DNA from: Ziziphus jujuba
Lineage: Eukaryota; Streptophyta; Magnoliopsida; Rosales; Rhamnaceae
Length of the DNA stretch: 64,000 nucleotides
Assembly (NCBI RefSeq): GCF_031755915.1
Contig: NC_083389.1
Span: 12,579,001 to 12,643,000 of the forward strand
Reading direction: 5' to 3'
The first letter of the stretch is position 1. Each line of letters starts with the position of its first letter. The notes beneath the pieces are model-generated. The model was not told the origin of the DNA. It saw only the letters and a list, made by a program, of their open reading frames with translations, and did not search any database. Of this stretch, positions 37,595-50,200 are shown piece by piece. The position numbers were made by a program, and so were the translations under genes.

Positions 37595-39003
37595 TGTGGT
37601 GGTGGTGGAATTGGTTTGGTATGGGGAGGAATCCAGTAGTGGCGGGAGCGAGAGCGAAGATGGTGAACTCGGTTCTGGAAATAAACTAACGGAACCGGAA
37701 GAGCTCATCAACCTTGTCTTTTTCGATCCGCCACCGCCGCCGCCGCCATTGTTCGTTGTAGAGCCGTTACCCGAGCCGCTTTTCTGGAACACACGGGATA
37801 TCACCCACTCGTCCTGTTCGAAGTTAAAAAAGACAAACATTTTAATGCAACGCAAAAACAAAAACATAGACGCTCATAAAACAAACAAACAGTGACTTTG
37901 CATGCATTATATTATAAAATGTCGTTGCTCATAACGTTGCACATTATTATTGATGGAGAAATCGGCATTTGGGATCGATTCTAATAGTTACAAACATATG
38001 GAAATTGGAAGAATTATGTTACTTGGAATAAAAGCAACTGGCAATAACCTGTTTTCCCCATCAAAATAGAAGCATGAGCAAAGCGCTAACTAATGGGTTT
38101 CTGCTCTCGAAAAGAACAAAACCAAAAAAAAAAAAAAAAAAAGTTAAAGCAATTCCTAATTTAAGAGTTCCTTGTCAGGCTTTACCTTTGTGTAGGATTA
38201 AGAGGGTGATCTATAGTGTACCAATATCCTCGTTAATCGCCAAAGCAACTAACCTATACTCAGTAATATTGTGTACTAGAGTTTAACATGCTGTTAGCTT
38301 ATGGTATAACATAAAGTTATTTATTTAATCGAGAACCAAGATAGAGACTTTGCAAAGGAAATTAATAAGGAAACAAAAAAGGATGGAGAGAGAGAGTGTG
38401 TGAAAAAGAGAAAGAACCTTGGAGCTCCGAGAGAGATAATGGTAAGCAAATTTGCCTTCAAGACGGTATTCATGCATAACCCAATTGCTCTTCTCTCCTT
38501 TAGGAGCTCTACCTCTGTAAAACACCAGGGTCTTCTTCATTCCCACAAGCGAGCAAGTCTTGGAGCTGTAAATCTCCCTGTCTTTCCCAGTAGCTTTCCA
38601 ATACCCAGCTTCAGTGGCTCTGTTAGTTCGAAGACCCGTCGGATATTTCCGGTCACGAAGGCTAAAGAAGTACCACTCTTTTTCTCCCATCTTTGCCTTC
38701 TCTGCAAAACATTTTCTCAGAACGTCACAAAATTTATCAAACTAATTTCAAAAACCTCTAGTGAGAGTGAGAAGGATGGTCAATTCAAAAAACAAGGTTT
38801 AACTTAATTAAATTTAGCTAATTACCAGGGAGCTCCCATGGCTCGCATTTGTTGAGGTCCACTTCAGCAATAGCTCTACCAGTGAAACTGCTGTCGAGCA
38901 CCTTCTTCAGTAGGTAATAGGTTATGAGTTCCTCATCAGTAGGGTGGAAACGAAAGCCAGGAGGTAAATGAGCATCACCATTGTCAAAGTGATTGAAGTT
39001 CAT
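37154..39003 (-). CDS. CUC2: CUC1/CUC2 (NAM)-type NAC transcription factor
   Basis: Three exons, 38826-39003, 38418-38701 and 37154-37813, give 373 residues; Arabidopsis CUC2 is about 375. CUC/NAM proteins are nuclear factors that set organ boundaries and help start the shoot meristem. The NAC domain spans residues ~13-164 with all subdomains: [78 protein letters not shown], and [11 protein letters not shown]. Intron positions are the usual NAC ones. The C-terminal half has a poly-Gly run, the CUC motif [14 protein letters not shown], ten Asn (228-237), then EHVSCFST (257-264), where the DNA is a miR164 site, and a final EFECMWSY. These motifs place it with CUC1/CUC2, not CUC3 or ORE1. Whether to call it CUC1 or CUC2 is moot if those arose after this lineage split. 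Confidence 0.93.
37486..37506 (-). promoter_or_regulatory. miR164 target site in NAC exon 3
   Basis: These 21 bases read, on the coding strand, AGCACGTGTCCTG followed by TTTCTCCA. From memory of miR164 (which starts UGGAGAAGCAGGG), pairing is perfect except for two G:U pairs and one terminal mismatch at the miRNA 3' end. It encodes the conserved EHVSCFS block. miR164 cleavage here restricts CUC1/CUC2 transcripts to organ boundaries. Confidence 0.9.
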
Positions 39004-39602
39004 GCTTTTGCAGCTTGGAAAGAAAACAAACAAACAAAAGCTACAAAGAACTATATGCCCTAGTAAAATAAGAAAAGAAAAGCAAAAAGTGAATCAGGAG
39101 AGAAATTAAACTATAGGACACTTCTGCAACCCAAGAATGAGAAAACCCAGTTGAATACTCTTTTCAATTTCTAGGGCTTCAGAATATCCATGACGATCCA
39201 CATTGCACAACGCCTAGAGAAACCAAAAGTATAAATATTAGACGGAGGTTCATTAACAATTCTCTTGGACAAGATTTTTGAAAGGATGTATGTTAAATAA
39301 AGCGAGGTAAATAGAACTTCGTTTTCGTAACTAGTTTGGTAAGGGGTTTGGCCTGGGGGTTTTGGGATTTTTGGGTTTTTGAGAGAAAAGGAAATGTGTG
39401 TTATATGGATTTTTTTTTTGTTCATGGGGATTTGATGAATCTGAGTGGCAGAGAAGAAAGGCCGATATAATAAGGTATGATATGGCTGGAAAAATCTCTG
39501 TTTTTCTCTGCTCTGTGACTCTGTCGTCTTCTGCTCTCTCTATCTCTCTCTCTCTCTTTCTTTCTTTCTCTCTGCTAAGGCCCTTATCATATCCATAGCC
39601 AC

Positions 39603-39638
<36 letters not shown>

Positions 39639-40400
39639 GATGATGTATGTGTCTTAAGGAGTGGGCTCTGGCGTTCTGCTTTGAGTATGCGTGCGTGCGT
39701 GAGAAAGTGTGCAGGTATTCCTCTGTCAGTGAAGAAAATGAAAGGGAGGGAACAGAAAGTAGTTTTATGAGAGAGGTCCTTTTGTGAGAGAAAGAGAAAT
39801 GTATTTTTTTTTTTAAAATAAAAATCAAAACAAAAAAAAAAAGATTTTCACCATTCGATAAAGCTGTTTCATATCTCATCTGTCAGCACAGTACAAATAT
39901 TAAATAATCAAATAGACAGAGCCATGGTAAAGTAATAAAATATACTACCCTCTTTTTTCTATCTAAAACTTTCATTTTTTCTTTTTTCTTTTTTTTAATT
40001 TTCTGCTGATATACTTGTGTCTCTGCAAAAAAAAAAAAAATTCTCACTTTTTGTAAAGACTCTCTTTTTAAAAATTTTTAAATTTTTTCGGTTTTCTGGG
40101 ATTCACTGATGATCATAATCTCTCTTTTTGGGGCTCAGTTCATTTGTTCTCATTTGGGTGTCTTTAAAAGCCATGTAAAAAGAGAGGTTTGCTGGCTTTT
40201 CTGCAACAGATAATTTTGGTTTTACCTTTTTATCACTGTTTGGAGTGTCACAATTTTTGCTGCTTTTAACATAATTTTTTGGGAAAGTCCCATGCAGATT
40301 TTGATCCATTAGACAAAAGGGTTTCTTTTCTTTCTTTTTTTTTTTTAAATTGTCTTCATTATTTTTTTATTTGTTTTATTCATATATTTCAAACATCACC
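39004..40400. promoter_or_regulatory. Upstream region of the NAC gene with CT and GA repeats
   Basis: A CT-rich array at about 39536-39572 is followed, after some 45 bases, by a GA array at about 39603-39637. The two are inverted with respect to each other and could fold into a hairpin or act as GAGA-type sites for BPC proteins. Long open frames here are products of these repeats, not genes. The transcription start cannot be fixed from the sequence. Confidence 0.45.
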
Positions 40401-42067
40401 TTATTTTCATATCATGCCAAAATTCTTGTTTTGGAGTTATATACTCAACATTATTTAATGGCTCCACAAATTATAATAGTTAAAAAAAAAAAAAAGCATA
40501 CAAAAACTGAGTTATAATGTGACATTTTAAAAAGCCCTTTTCAATCGATGTAATATATATGAGTTTGGATATCTAATCAAGATTTAGTATTATAATATTT
40601 GGGGCTGTCTCGTACAATTAGTCAATCAGGTAAATATGTATGAATGATTTTGTCTTGTAAATTTTCTTTTCTTTTTTGTTTTTTTTTTTTCAAAGGACAA
40701 ATAGAGACCAAAAACAAATAAGCCAAACTGTTTGTCGCATTCTAATCATTATTCAGCTCCGATACAAAGAATGAAAGCACTTCAGACTAGGGTTCAAACA
40801 ACAAAGGGCACTGAAGAAACAGTAAACTTTTACATTCTATCTTGCTATAAAATAATAAAACAAAAAACCAGAAAACCATGCCATTTCTTAAACTCAGAAT
40901 TTTTTGTGCTGAAAGCTTTGTATAATTCTGATATGTTTAATTCTATACTGTAAGCTCTCAAAGAATGCCCAAATACTTTTTATTTTATAGATTCAAAAAA
41001 TGATGATGAAATACACATACAAAATCATACAGAAAACTAAGAAAGTATTTTATATATACATTTTTTAACTACAAAAAATACCATGGCAATTTATTTTTCA
41101 ATCCTCACGGCTGAAAAATAACACAAAAAATTTCGATTTGTACGGACCAAAGCAGATTCTATCACACAAACATAAATGTATATGCATATTTTATTGCTGA
41201 GAAGATTCTATATCACAAATATTATTATTCTAATTAACTTTGTAATATTGAGAATCTCATACCCTTCCAGTAAGTAAAAGGATTATGTAGTACGTGAATT
41301 CCCAGTCTTCCCAGATGTCCCGTAGAACTCAAAAAAACTTTTTATACCATATTTACGCTGAGTGCTTCCCAGTGTAGCAAAACAAAGCTTTCTGAAATTG
41401 TACATATTCTACCGGAAAGTTTTGGAATAAAGTAACAAAAAGAAGCATAAAAAAAGGCTGACTATATGGTCGTTGAGGCTGAATTATTTGATTTAACTTA
41501 TACTCAAAATCATTAAATTCTAATTACCCTCAACAATTAAAGCGAATAAAATAAATGTTTTAAGCGACTAGCTAGAACTGAAAAAAGTACAACCACAAAA
41601 ATAAAAAAATTAAAAAAAAATGAGACTAGAACTAAGCAAATGACAAAGAAAGACAAATAAAACTTTTATACATGGACAATGTTGGAGTTGAAACTTGTTG
41701 ATTTTTGAACACCCAAAGGGTCAAACAAAATGAACCATCCAATGGGTATTTTCAGACTTTCCATTTTTTTTATTTTTTTTGTTTTTTTGGGGTTGATTTT
41801 GTGTTTGTTTTTTCATATATAAGTGTCTGTTTATGGGGTAGGTGTTTGTTTGGAGGGGTTTGAAAATATTTTCAACAGAGGAAATGATTAATTAAGCATG
41901 CATGTATCTATTCAGAAATCACATCCATCCATCCATCACTATCAAAGGGAAAGAAGATGGAGAGATTGATGCAATAAGATTTTGACACATCATGCTCGGA
42001 TTTTGAGACTGTGGCCCCACCAAACAGGCTTTACATCAAATCATCATCCTCTTCAATCTGCATGCTA

Positions 42068-42115
<48 letters not shown>

Positions 42116-42580
42116 CTCTCTCGCTCATACGAGACGCACGTACACCACAAAAGCACCTCTTTGATTTGCTTATTTGGCCAATGTTTTCAATTTTTTTTTT
42201 TAATGTTGTCAAGGCCATTCCTAACAGTAGTTACCTGGAAAAGCCAAAAAATCCCCCCACAATCTTCTCCTATTTTGGCCATCTTTCTAACTTTTTATTT
42301 TTATTTTTTATTAATCTTTTCTACTTGGTTTTCACTGCTTGTCTGCTCTCTCTCTCTCTCTGTATATATGGTTTCTTAACCGGCCGGGTCGGGTCTCGTA
42401 TCCACTATCAATATGCCCATTTTTCTTTTTTATCACATCGTTTTCACGTTTGATCAGCAACTTAAAAAAATTCTGAAAACCCTTGCTTGTCGTTTTGATC
42501 GAAATAAGGTGCCTGCTACACATGCCCTTTATTCTTGCTGTTTGTATCATTACAAAAATCATATTATATATATATATATA
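40401..42580. other. Intergenic AT-rich DNA
   Basis: No coding region can be supported. It holds A- and T-runs and a long (TC)n microsatellite at 42071-42108 followed by AT units. Open frames across it are low-complexity. Confidence 0.6.
42071..42108. repeat. (TC)n microsatellite
   Basis: About eighteen TC units, running into TATATATA. Confidence 0.9.
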
Positions 42581-42587
42581 TATACAC

Positions 42588-42930
42588 TTATAATATATAT
42601 TCTTAAATTATGTAATTCAAAAGTTCACATAGGATACATGTCGAGTTGTGATATCGATTCTTGGAATAATCTTTTCCTTCCCATAATATTTAGGTTGGCA
42701 TGTAGTACATTATTCCATGCATATGATGGAAATTATTTTATATATTGTAAATTTTTTTATATAAATATATACATATAATATATATATATTCTTAAATTAT
42801 ATAATTCAAAAATTCACATAGGATATATGTCGAGTTGTGACATCGATTCCAGGAATAATCTTTTCCTTCCGATAACATATTGGTTGGCACGTAGTACATT
42901 ATTCCATACATATGATCGAAATTTGTCAAG
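42588..42930 (+). repeat. Diverged tandem duplication, period about 189 bases
   Basis: The segment starting TCTTAAATTATGTAATTCAA at 42601 recurs at 42790 with scattered substitutions, over about 135 aligned bases. Both copies contain the words GTCGAGTTGTGA and GGAATAATCTTTTCC. Alternating AT runs border the units. No protein or known element is recognised. Confidence 0.75.
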
Positions 42931-44530
42931 ATTATTAGTAAATGATGGGATGTATATATATATATATATATATTATTGTTTTGATATTGGATTATTGTTA
43001 AGGCCGATTCAAACATTATTATATATATATATATATAAAACCAACGAATTTAAACTTTTCCCACAAACATATATTGGGTGGTTGTTTCATAAAACACTAT
43101 ATCAAAACGACACATTTAATTTTTGTCTATCGATTTATAATGTTTTAATTGGTCATGGACATAACTACTTATTCATATATGTGGTAGTTTTCATTTTTTA
43201 AGTTAGTTGGCGACTTTATAAATCACATGCATATCAATAAAGAAAGAGTTGTTCAAAAATTATTTGTAAAACTGTTATATAGGTTTACGAATGCCCTGCT
43301 TCAAAAGGCTAATGCCTTACGGCAACAATTTTAGTTCAAATGTCATATAATCTCAATAGTATAACGTGTAGAATATGGTATTTAGAAGTATGATAGTAAA
43401 TATTTTTATTTTTTTTTGGTTTTTTGGGGGGGGCATTTAAAATAATAATAATAAAGGGATCAAGTTTTTTTAATCGATCGAATGACCATGTTGATCAAAT
43501 CCACTGGAATCGAACGATGCAGTTGGGATTTAACTAGACTTTTGCTTCTGCTTTCGGAACAAGAAGAGTTGACTTTTTAAGAAACAAACAAAACCCAAAA
43601 ATCACCTCTCCCATTTCTGAGCTTCAAGTTATTTTACCATATTGCCCTTTTTCTGTAATTAAAGTTTTTTTTAAAAAAAAAAAAACAGAGGAACTCAAAG
43701 CGTGTGGATTTTTATGAAATGGAAAAAAAAAAGAAAAGCGTGTGGATCGAGACCGATCGCCCTGCGGATCGCGCGTGACGACAACGTGAAATCACTCCGC
43801 CGCCCTCCACCTACGGCGCTTTGTAGTGCGAGTCAGTCCCTTAATTTTTATTTATTTTTTATTTTTTGGCTCTGTGTGGGGTCCACCTCCCCTATAATAT
43901 GGTGCGCAGTACGCACCACCTCACCCCCCCAACCCAACGCTCCGTATCTTAGCCCTGATTACAATAATCGTGTTCCTGTGAAGACAGTCCAATAATGCCA
44001 CCACATAATTAGTACGTCCCTGATCTTGACACGTCTACATCTCCCGTGGGCTCCATAACACACAAGTACTCCTTGATCCACGTGTTTTATTGCTGAGATT
44101 AACTTTTTAATCCGTCTTGGACGATTAAATACATTATCCTCTTCATGGTGTTGCATGGAATAAGCTAGTAATAATACCAAGATTTTCTGATGTTAATAAT
44201 CTGTATATGATGTCTTTCTAGTGTTGATAACATGATGGGATTCATCAGAGGAAAAAAATAAAATAAAATAAAAAGATTCCGGGAAAACTTGAGGAAGTTG
44301 ATGTGCCTCCCTTGCTTTGTGTAGTGTTTTGGTGGTTATTTTTCTGTTTGATTCGGTTCTTTAATATCGCAGATTGATCTAGCTTTTTTTTTTTTTTTTT
44401 TTTTTTTTGATAACATAAATTGATAAAACTTGGTTCCCAAAAAGTTTGAAAAATGCATTTTGTCACTCAAAATCCATGATGATTATAGAGCATCTTTGTA
44501 ATTTTTATTTTAAAAATTCTAACTTTTAAA
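42931..44530. other. Intergenic DNA with a GC-richer patch
   Basis: No coding region can be supported. A GC-richer patch at about 43690-44090 contains CG-rich words, CACGTG near 44080, and a short perfect inverted repeat GGTGCG-5-CGCACC at 43901-43917. The rest is AT-rich. Confidence 0.55.
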
Positions 44531-44535
44531 ATAGA

Positions 44536-44850
44536 GAGTATTTAAAAATAATCTATCAATATAAAGAATGAATTTTTTTTTCAATTCCAATATTATTTTT
44601 TTTATCATTATTCCTTATTTTTTATTTCTGAATAAAGAATTATTTTTTATATTATAATACCTAAGTACAACAAAACATTATATATATATTGAGTATTTAA
44701 AAATAATCTATCAATATAAAGAATGAAATTTTTTTCAATTCCAATACTATTTTTTTATCATTATTTCTTATTTTTTATATCTGAATAAATAATTATTTTT
44801 TTATATTATAATACCTAAGTACAACAAAATATTTTATATATATATATATA
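44536..44850 (+). repeat. Tandem duplication, period 155 bases
   Basis: GAGTATTTAAAAATAATC starts at 44536 and again at 44691. The two units stay alignable to their AT-rich ends with few differences (for example CCAATATTA against CCAATACTA), so this is a fairly recent two-copy duplication in non-coding DNA. Confidence 0.85.
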
Positions 44851-46287
44851 TATATATTAAGAAATATGAAATGGAAGAAAATTATTGATTATATATTGAA
44901 AATTATAAATGTAATAAATAAATATATTAAAGACCTTATATAAAAAATGAGCTTGGTTTTTACCCCAAAAAAAGAAAAAAAAAAAGAAAAAGAGTTTGGT
45001 TTTTTATATTTAGAGAATCAAATCTTACCATATATTTTAAAATTTCGCTTTAAAAATCTTGTTAAAGTTATAAAAAATAATTGCAGCTCTTTATAATAGA
45101 GAAATTAAAATTTAAAAAAAATATATTGTTGAAGATGTTCTTAACTTATCGATTTTTAGTTTTAAAAATATAAAATAAAAATAAATAAACGCAATCAATT
45201 AATGATGATTATACGGGCAGCCGATTCCATTCGGAGTTGTGATCACCAATCATAACAAAATATTTGTCCACGTGGTTTAGCAAGAGGTGTTGTTTTTATC
45301 TTCTATGACCAACCGATTCGGTTAGATGAAGGGTTCTTTGCTTATTGTTCCTTAATTCTACCCATTTTTAATATTTAACAAAGCAAAAAAACTATAGATT
45401 GTGCAACTTATAATATATTCTAAAACAAATTATTGTTTTGTTTTGACTTTTTATACGTATACGAGAGATGTGGAATATATGGAAAGTTGAGAAAATCTCA
45501 TATCACATCACTTAAGAAATGAGAAAAATGCCCTACTCTTGCCTTTAGTTCTATATTGCCACTTGCCAAGGACATATATTTTTTTTTTTTTCCCCGCCTA
45601 ATTTTCAACATTGATGTCAAAATAATAATAATATTTATATTGAAAAAAGGAATATGGTGGGCCAAAAACTTGGGTTATAGATCCACCAAGGAGGCGGGCA
45701 GCCTCAACCGTATATGGTTAACAGGAAAGCCCGCTAGCTATTCCCATCCCTGTCAGGATGGCAGCCGTTTCTCCCTCCTGTGAACACAAGCTTAGGCATG
45801 TAATTCTTTTTATAACGAGCTTAAGAAAAATCCATTTCTTCAATGTGGGATAATTTATAGTGAGCAAGTTATTATTTGTTATTAGCATACTTGCGTAGCC
45901 TTTTCCCCAATGTTGATTCACTTCTCCTTTGATTCATTACCAACTTATTTTTGTAATCTGGAACTCTGGGAGGGACATTATTGCTAGGATTTTCAAAGGT
46001 TTAAGCAAAACGTTATCCAAACGAGGATTTTTTTTGTTTTTTTTCCCGATACTCTAAAAAGTATGAAAGTTCATGAAAATTATATATCAACCAATTGAAT
46101 GTGATCCATGGAAAGCAAGTAAAGATATAATGGAAAATCAAATCAAATCAATCAATTCTTTTGCTTTTGGTCAATGCCATGAAGTCCAGTCAGTTAAGCA
46201 CCTTTTTGTCGATTTGCTTGGTGGGACTTCAGAAAAACATCATCGATGCCATTTTAGAGAAAAGAAAAACTTTACGTGTTTAGGTTT

Positions 46288-46319
<32 letters not shown>

Positions 46320-46488
46320 TTTTAATTTTGAGATGTAGAAATTTGAATTGATCAATTTTGGGAACAGAATCTCGATTGTTTTCTATTTGAAAGAAAAAAG
46401 AAAGAAGCTCAAATGCTATCTATTACAATTGCCATCTTAAATTGAATTGATGCGATTCTATCAACAAATAGTACCAAATTTTAATAAT
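44851..46488. other. Intergenic DNA
   Basis: No gene can be supported. A GC-richer segment of about 130 bases (45655-45785) contains small inverted repeats such as CCATCC-6-GGATGG (45744-45761). The rest is AT-rich. Confidence 0.5.
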
Positions 46489-46576
46489 CCATCTGTTTTG
46501 ATAAAGAACTTACCCTCGTCATTATTATTCTACCATCTGTTTTGATAAAGAACTTACCCTCGTCATTATTATTCTA
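46489..46576 (+). repeat. Tandem duplication of 44 bases
   Basis: CCATCTGTTTTGATAAAGAA occurs at 46489 and 46533, and the whole 44-base unit is repeated essentially unchanged. A recent replication-slippage-type duplication. Confidence 0.85.
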
Positions 46577-47263
46577 TGTACGCAGAGTTTGCAATCACAC
46601 TTTTGATAAACCATATAATGTGGTTATAATGGCCTTCCAAATATATTGTCTATGAAGAATTAAAAATAATTTGGAGTACAGCTTTCAAGATATGAAATAA
46701 TAATAATAATAATAATAATAAGATAATATAAAATAATTATTAATAATAAATAGAAGAATTTAGGTGACATGAACATTACCATGCCACGTGTGCACTGCTT
46801 GATAAGGATAAGAAGGGAACCATACATTGATTTGGAATTAGATTAAAAAAAAAAAGTTTAATATTATATATAATTACATGACACCGTCCTTAGCTGCAAT
46901 TTAAAATTAACTTTCCCGAAAAACCGAAGGGGACAAGTACTTTGTTATATTTATTAAAAAAATAATAATAATACAAGATTTAATTTAGAAGGTATAATTC
47001 AATTGGTAGAAAGACAACTAAAATTCATCAAACCGAAATTAATTAGTTAATTTGAAATATAAATATCGATCACGGTGATTAATAAGAAGATAAGTGAAGT
47101 CAGCTCCTACGAGGCTTTTGAACTTATCATGGGATGTCTTTTTCAATGAAATATTGTTGGATAAACGTCCTAAAATAGTCCTCTATATGTGAATATAACA
47201 AAGGCACATGATATGGACCATAGAACTTTATCTTAAAAATATATATATATTTTAATGAAAGTT

Positions 47264-47710
47264 TTACATCTTCTATAAAACACTACCACAAACTTCTATA
47301 GAGCTTGAGAAATGTATTCAAGCCCAGTCTAGGTGGAGCATTCTGCCATAAGAGAGCTCTTTTTGCGAGGTTTGTTCTTTTTTTATACATGCACTGCTAA
47401 TTTTTATATCTATTCCATTTTTCTTTAAAATTAAGCTTTTTTTTTTCTTTTTTTTTTCTTTTTAATTGTTTAACACGACGTTAAGATTGAATAGGATTTT
47501 TTTTTAACTCTTAATTATATTATATTCACCGGCTTACATCTTCTATAAAATAAGTATACCACACACTCCTATAGAGCTTGAGAAATGAATTCAAGCCGAC
47601 TATAGGTGGAGCATTTTGCCATAAAGAGAGCTCTTTTTGTCAGGTTTGTTCTTTTTCATATGCACTAAGAATTTCTAATTTTCCCATTTTTCTTTAAAAG
47701 TAAGCCTTTT
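47264..47710 (+). repeat. Two diverged copies of a ~175-base unit
   Basis: TTACATCTTCTATAAAA starts at about 47264 and again at about 47534. The copies share CTATAGAGCTTGAGAAATG, a GGTGGAGCATT block and an AGAGAGCTCTTTTTG block, then drift apart in T-rich DNA. Both copies keep a small stem GCTTGA-9-TCAAGC. Origin and role are unknown. Confidence 0.7.
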
Positions 47711-49672
47711 TTTTTTTTTTTAAGTCCAAGTTATAATATATCCACTAGAAAGTTTTTGTGTTTCCTTCTTGATCTTTTTTTGTTGTTATTTTAGTCTTGA
47801 ATCCTTAGTTGTTCCTAAATTAAAACACAATACATAGAAAAAAAAAAAAAACAAAAAAAACAAAGATTGCTAAATTCCTCTCAAAAAAAGAAACAACATA
47901 AAAGAGAAAATAATACGTATTAATTTTGTTATGTTAAAGTGGAGAGATAATAAAATAAAGAGTCGGAGTGAGCAATGGAAGGTGGAAGAAGTAATTAAAT
48001 TAGAGAAGGGAGGGGGTAATGATGATAGTGAGTAGGGGGTGTTTAGTGTCAGGTATGTAACGGACTTGCACAGACTTTTGTAAATGATCAAACGGTATGC
48101 CTGCAATTTTTTTGAAGTTTGTCACCGTCCGATGACGTTGACAAAAAATGATAAGCCCTACCTACAAGCAAACACTATTATTCATGAAGACGCGTGACGT
48201 TCTCTACAACTACCTTTTGAAATGGTATCCTCCGTCCATTCAATATCAATGTACCTCTTCCCCTCAAAAGCCCAATCATGGCTTGTTCAATTAGATATCT
48301 GCCACGTGTTACTTGCTTTTTTATTTAATTAGAAGAAAATAGATTTTTTTTTTTTTTTTTGCTTGAAAGAAGAAAATAGAAATTTCATGGTGCAAATCTT
48401 CTTTTTCATAATGGCCATGATATAAATAAATAAATAAATAAAATTTTCTTGTTAAGTGGATAGTTTGGATGGAATTGAGTATTTCTATTTATATTTATCA
48501 AAACATAAATTTGAATCATAAAGATAAAAATGTATAAGTTATTTGTAATGTTCAAAAAAAGATTTAAAAAGTCCATATTTTATTACTCTTTTTAAAATTT
48601 GTACTTTTGTTAAGAAATTGGAGAGGAAGATTTGCGCAAAAGATATTTTGAATTCTGGACATGAGATTACCAGTAGTGGTTTTGTCAGGTGTCCTATTTC
48701 AAAGAGATATCTAATGGTATTGTCAAGTGTCCTATTTCAAACAGATATTGGGTTTTTATTATTACTATGTGTCATTCTATATAGGTTTTTAAAAAATATA
48801 AATAAAAACCAAAATCTAATTTTATTCTTTATTATTTGGCAACGTACACTTAAGTTGTTTTGAAAAAAAAAAATAATAATAATAATAAATTGAAAATTAT
48901 TTCTAACAGTTCATAAAATAGGGTTTTGTTTTGATGGATAATTTTTTTTTACCCGTTGTAAATGACTATGATAATGGTCATTTAGACTTTAATTTTCTAA
49001 ACTGGAAAAGATAATTTGAGTATCAAATCGCACTAAATCCTGAATGTGAATGTTATCATCAATAGTCAAACAGGTCATTGTCATTTAGACATTAAACAAG
49101 ATTCCGTTTGTGGTATTATCTTTTATCAGAAGGTAGAAATCAATCAAGACTCTAATTGGGCCTGAGATAGGCCAGCCCAATGCGTAGAGGAATGCCCAAA
49201 TTAAGGCTGAGTTCGATTTAAATCGGTCGTTTCACGTTGGTAGGGTACATTCAAAGTTGGAAGTAGGGTTAAAATCCACATTCCTAATTTATCAAAAAAA
49301 TAAAAAATAATAATAATAAAAAAGCCCAAAAAAAGGGTTGGAAAGTAGGAGGGAAAGAATAGAGTCCGGCAAGAAGAAGGAATTGTTGATAGAGATACAA
49401 CAAATCCCACATTCAAGAATTCAATCTGCCTTCTCTCATTGAATTTCTGCAGTTATTATTATTCTTATTATTATTTTTTAATGAAAATGCAAGAAAGAAA
49501 CAAGAACGAAATACTTTAAAATACAAATGATGGTTAAATAGGTTATCGATGAGACGTGGTGTAAATAAGTTGTTTCCAAATTGGCTACCACTTCTAACTC
49601 TTTGTATCCACTTGTGTGCCAACATTATTAGGCTCAAACTTAAGTTTTCACGTGTCAGACTCTTTGAAAATG

Positions 49673-49674
<2 letters not shown>
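47711..49674. other. Intergenic AT-rich DNA
   Basis: No coding region can be supported. A- and T-runs and short AAT or AAAT repeats are present, with a brief local repeat of TGTCA(A/G)GTGTCCTATTTCAAA near 48684 and 48722. Confidence 0.5.

Positions 49675-49715
<41 letters not shown>
49675..49715. repeat. (AT)n microsatellite
   Basis: About twenty AT units without interruption. Confidence 0.9.
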
Positions 49716-49716
<1 letters not shown>

Positions 49717-50200
49717 CATCTTTATTTAGCATGATAACTTTGGTGATTTGTCAAAAACTGTAAAATTTTGTTTTTGTCAATTAGAACAAAATTAGAACAT
49801 GCCTACATACGAACACCAAAACTTTTTTTTGAGAGATTTAAATTCTCCAATCAAATGGTAACCCAATATTAGGGTTGATTATTATACACAGTTTGATGAT
49901 AAAATATGGGAATCTGAACTCAAATCACTATTTTTGTTGGTTAGAATTCTATAATATTTTCTTTTATTGGGCACCATTAAACTCATTACAATTCATTCCA
50001 TTGGCTTTTTACTTAAAAGTGTTAAAGACATTATTAACAAAAAAAAAAAAAAGTTGATACTTCCTTTTTTTTTTTTGGGTTAATAAAAGTTGAAACTTAT
50101 TGGATATCAATTTAGTAATTAAACTAATAAATGTCCATTTGGGTACGGCTCAACACTATTCATGGTCGATAACTTCAAAGTTGGAATCTCTACATATAAT

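Noticed and set aside
37193..37895. Two long plus-strand open frames opposite the NAC gene
   Set aside because: They are antisense shadows of the GC-rich, repeat-bearing exon 3, with Arg-rich and Val/Leu-run products and no family resemblance.
39331..39879. 182-residue minus-strand open frame upstream of the NAC gene
   Set aside because: It is built from CT/GA repeats (SLSLSLSL, KERKRERE) and has no recognisable domain.
42011..42379. 122-residue open frame over the TC microsatellite
   Set aside because: Mostly simple repeat and hydrophobic low-complexity sequence, with no homology signal.
46073..46351. 92-residue open frame in the CUC-TAT spacer
   Set aside because: No known domain. It runs into an ATT/AT repeat (LLLLLLYIYIY) and has no promoter or splice support.
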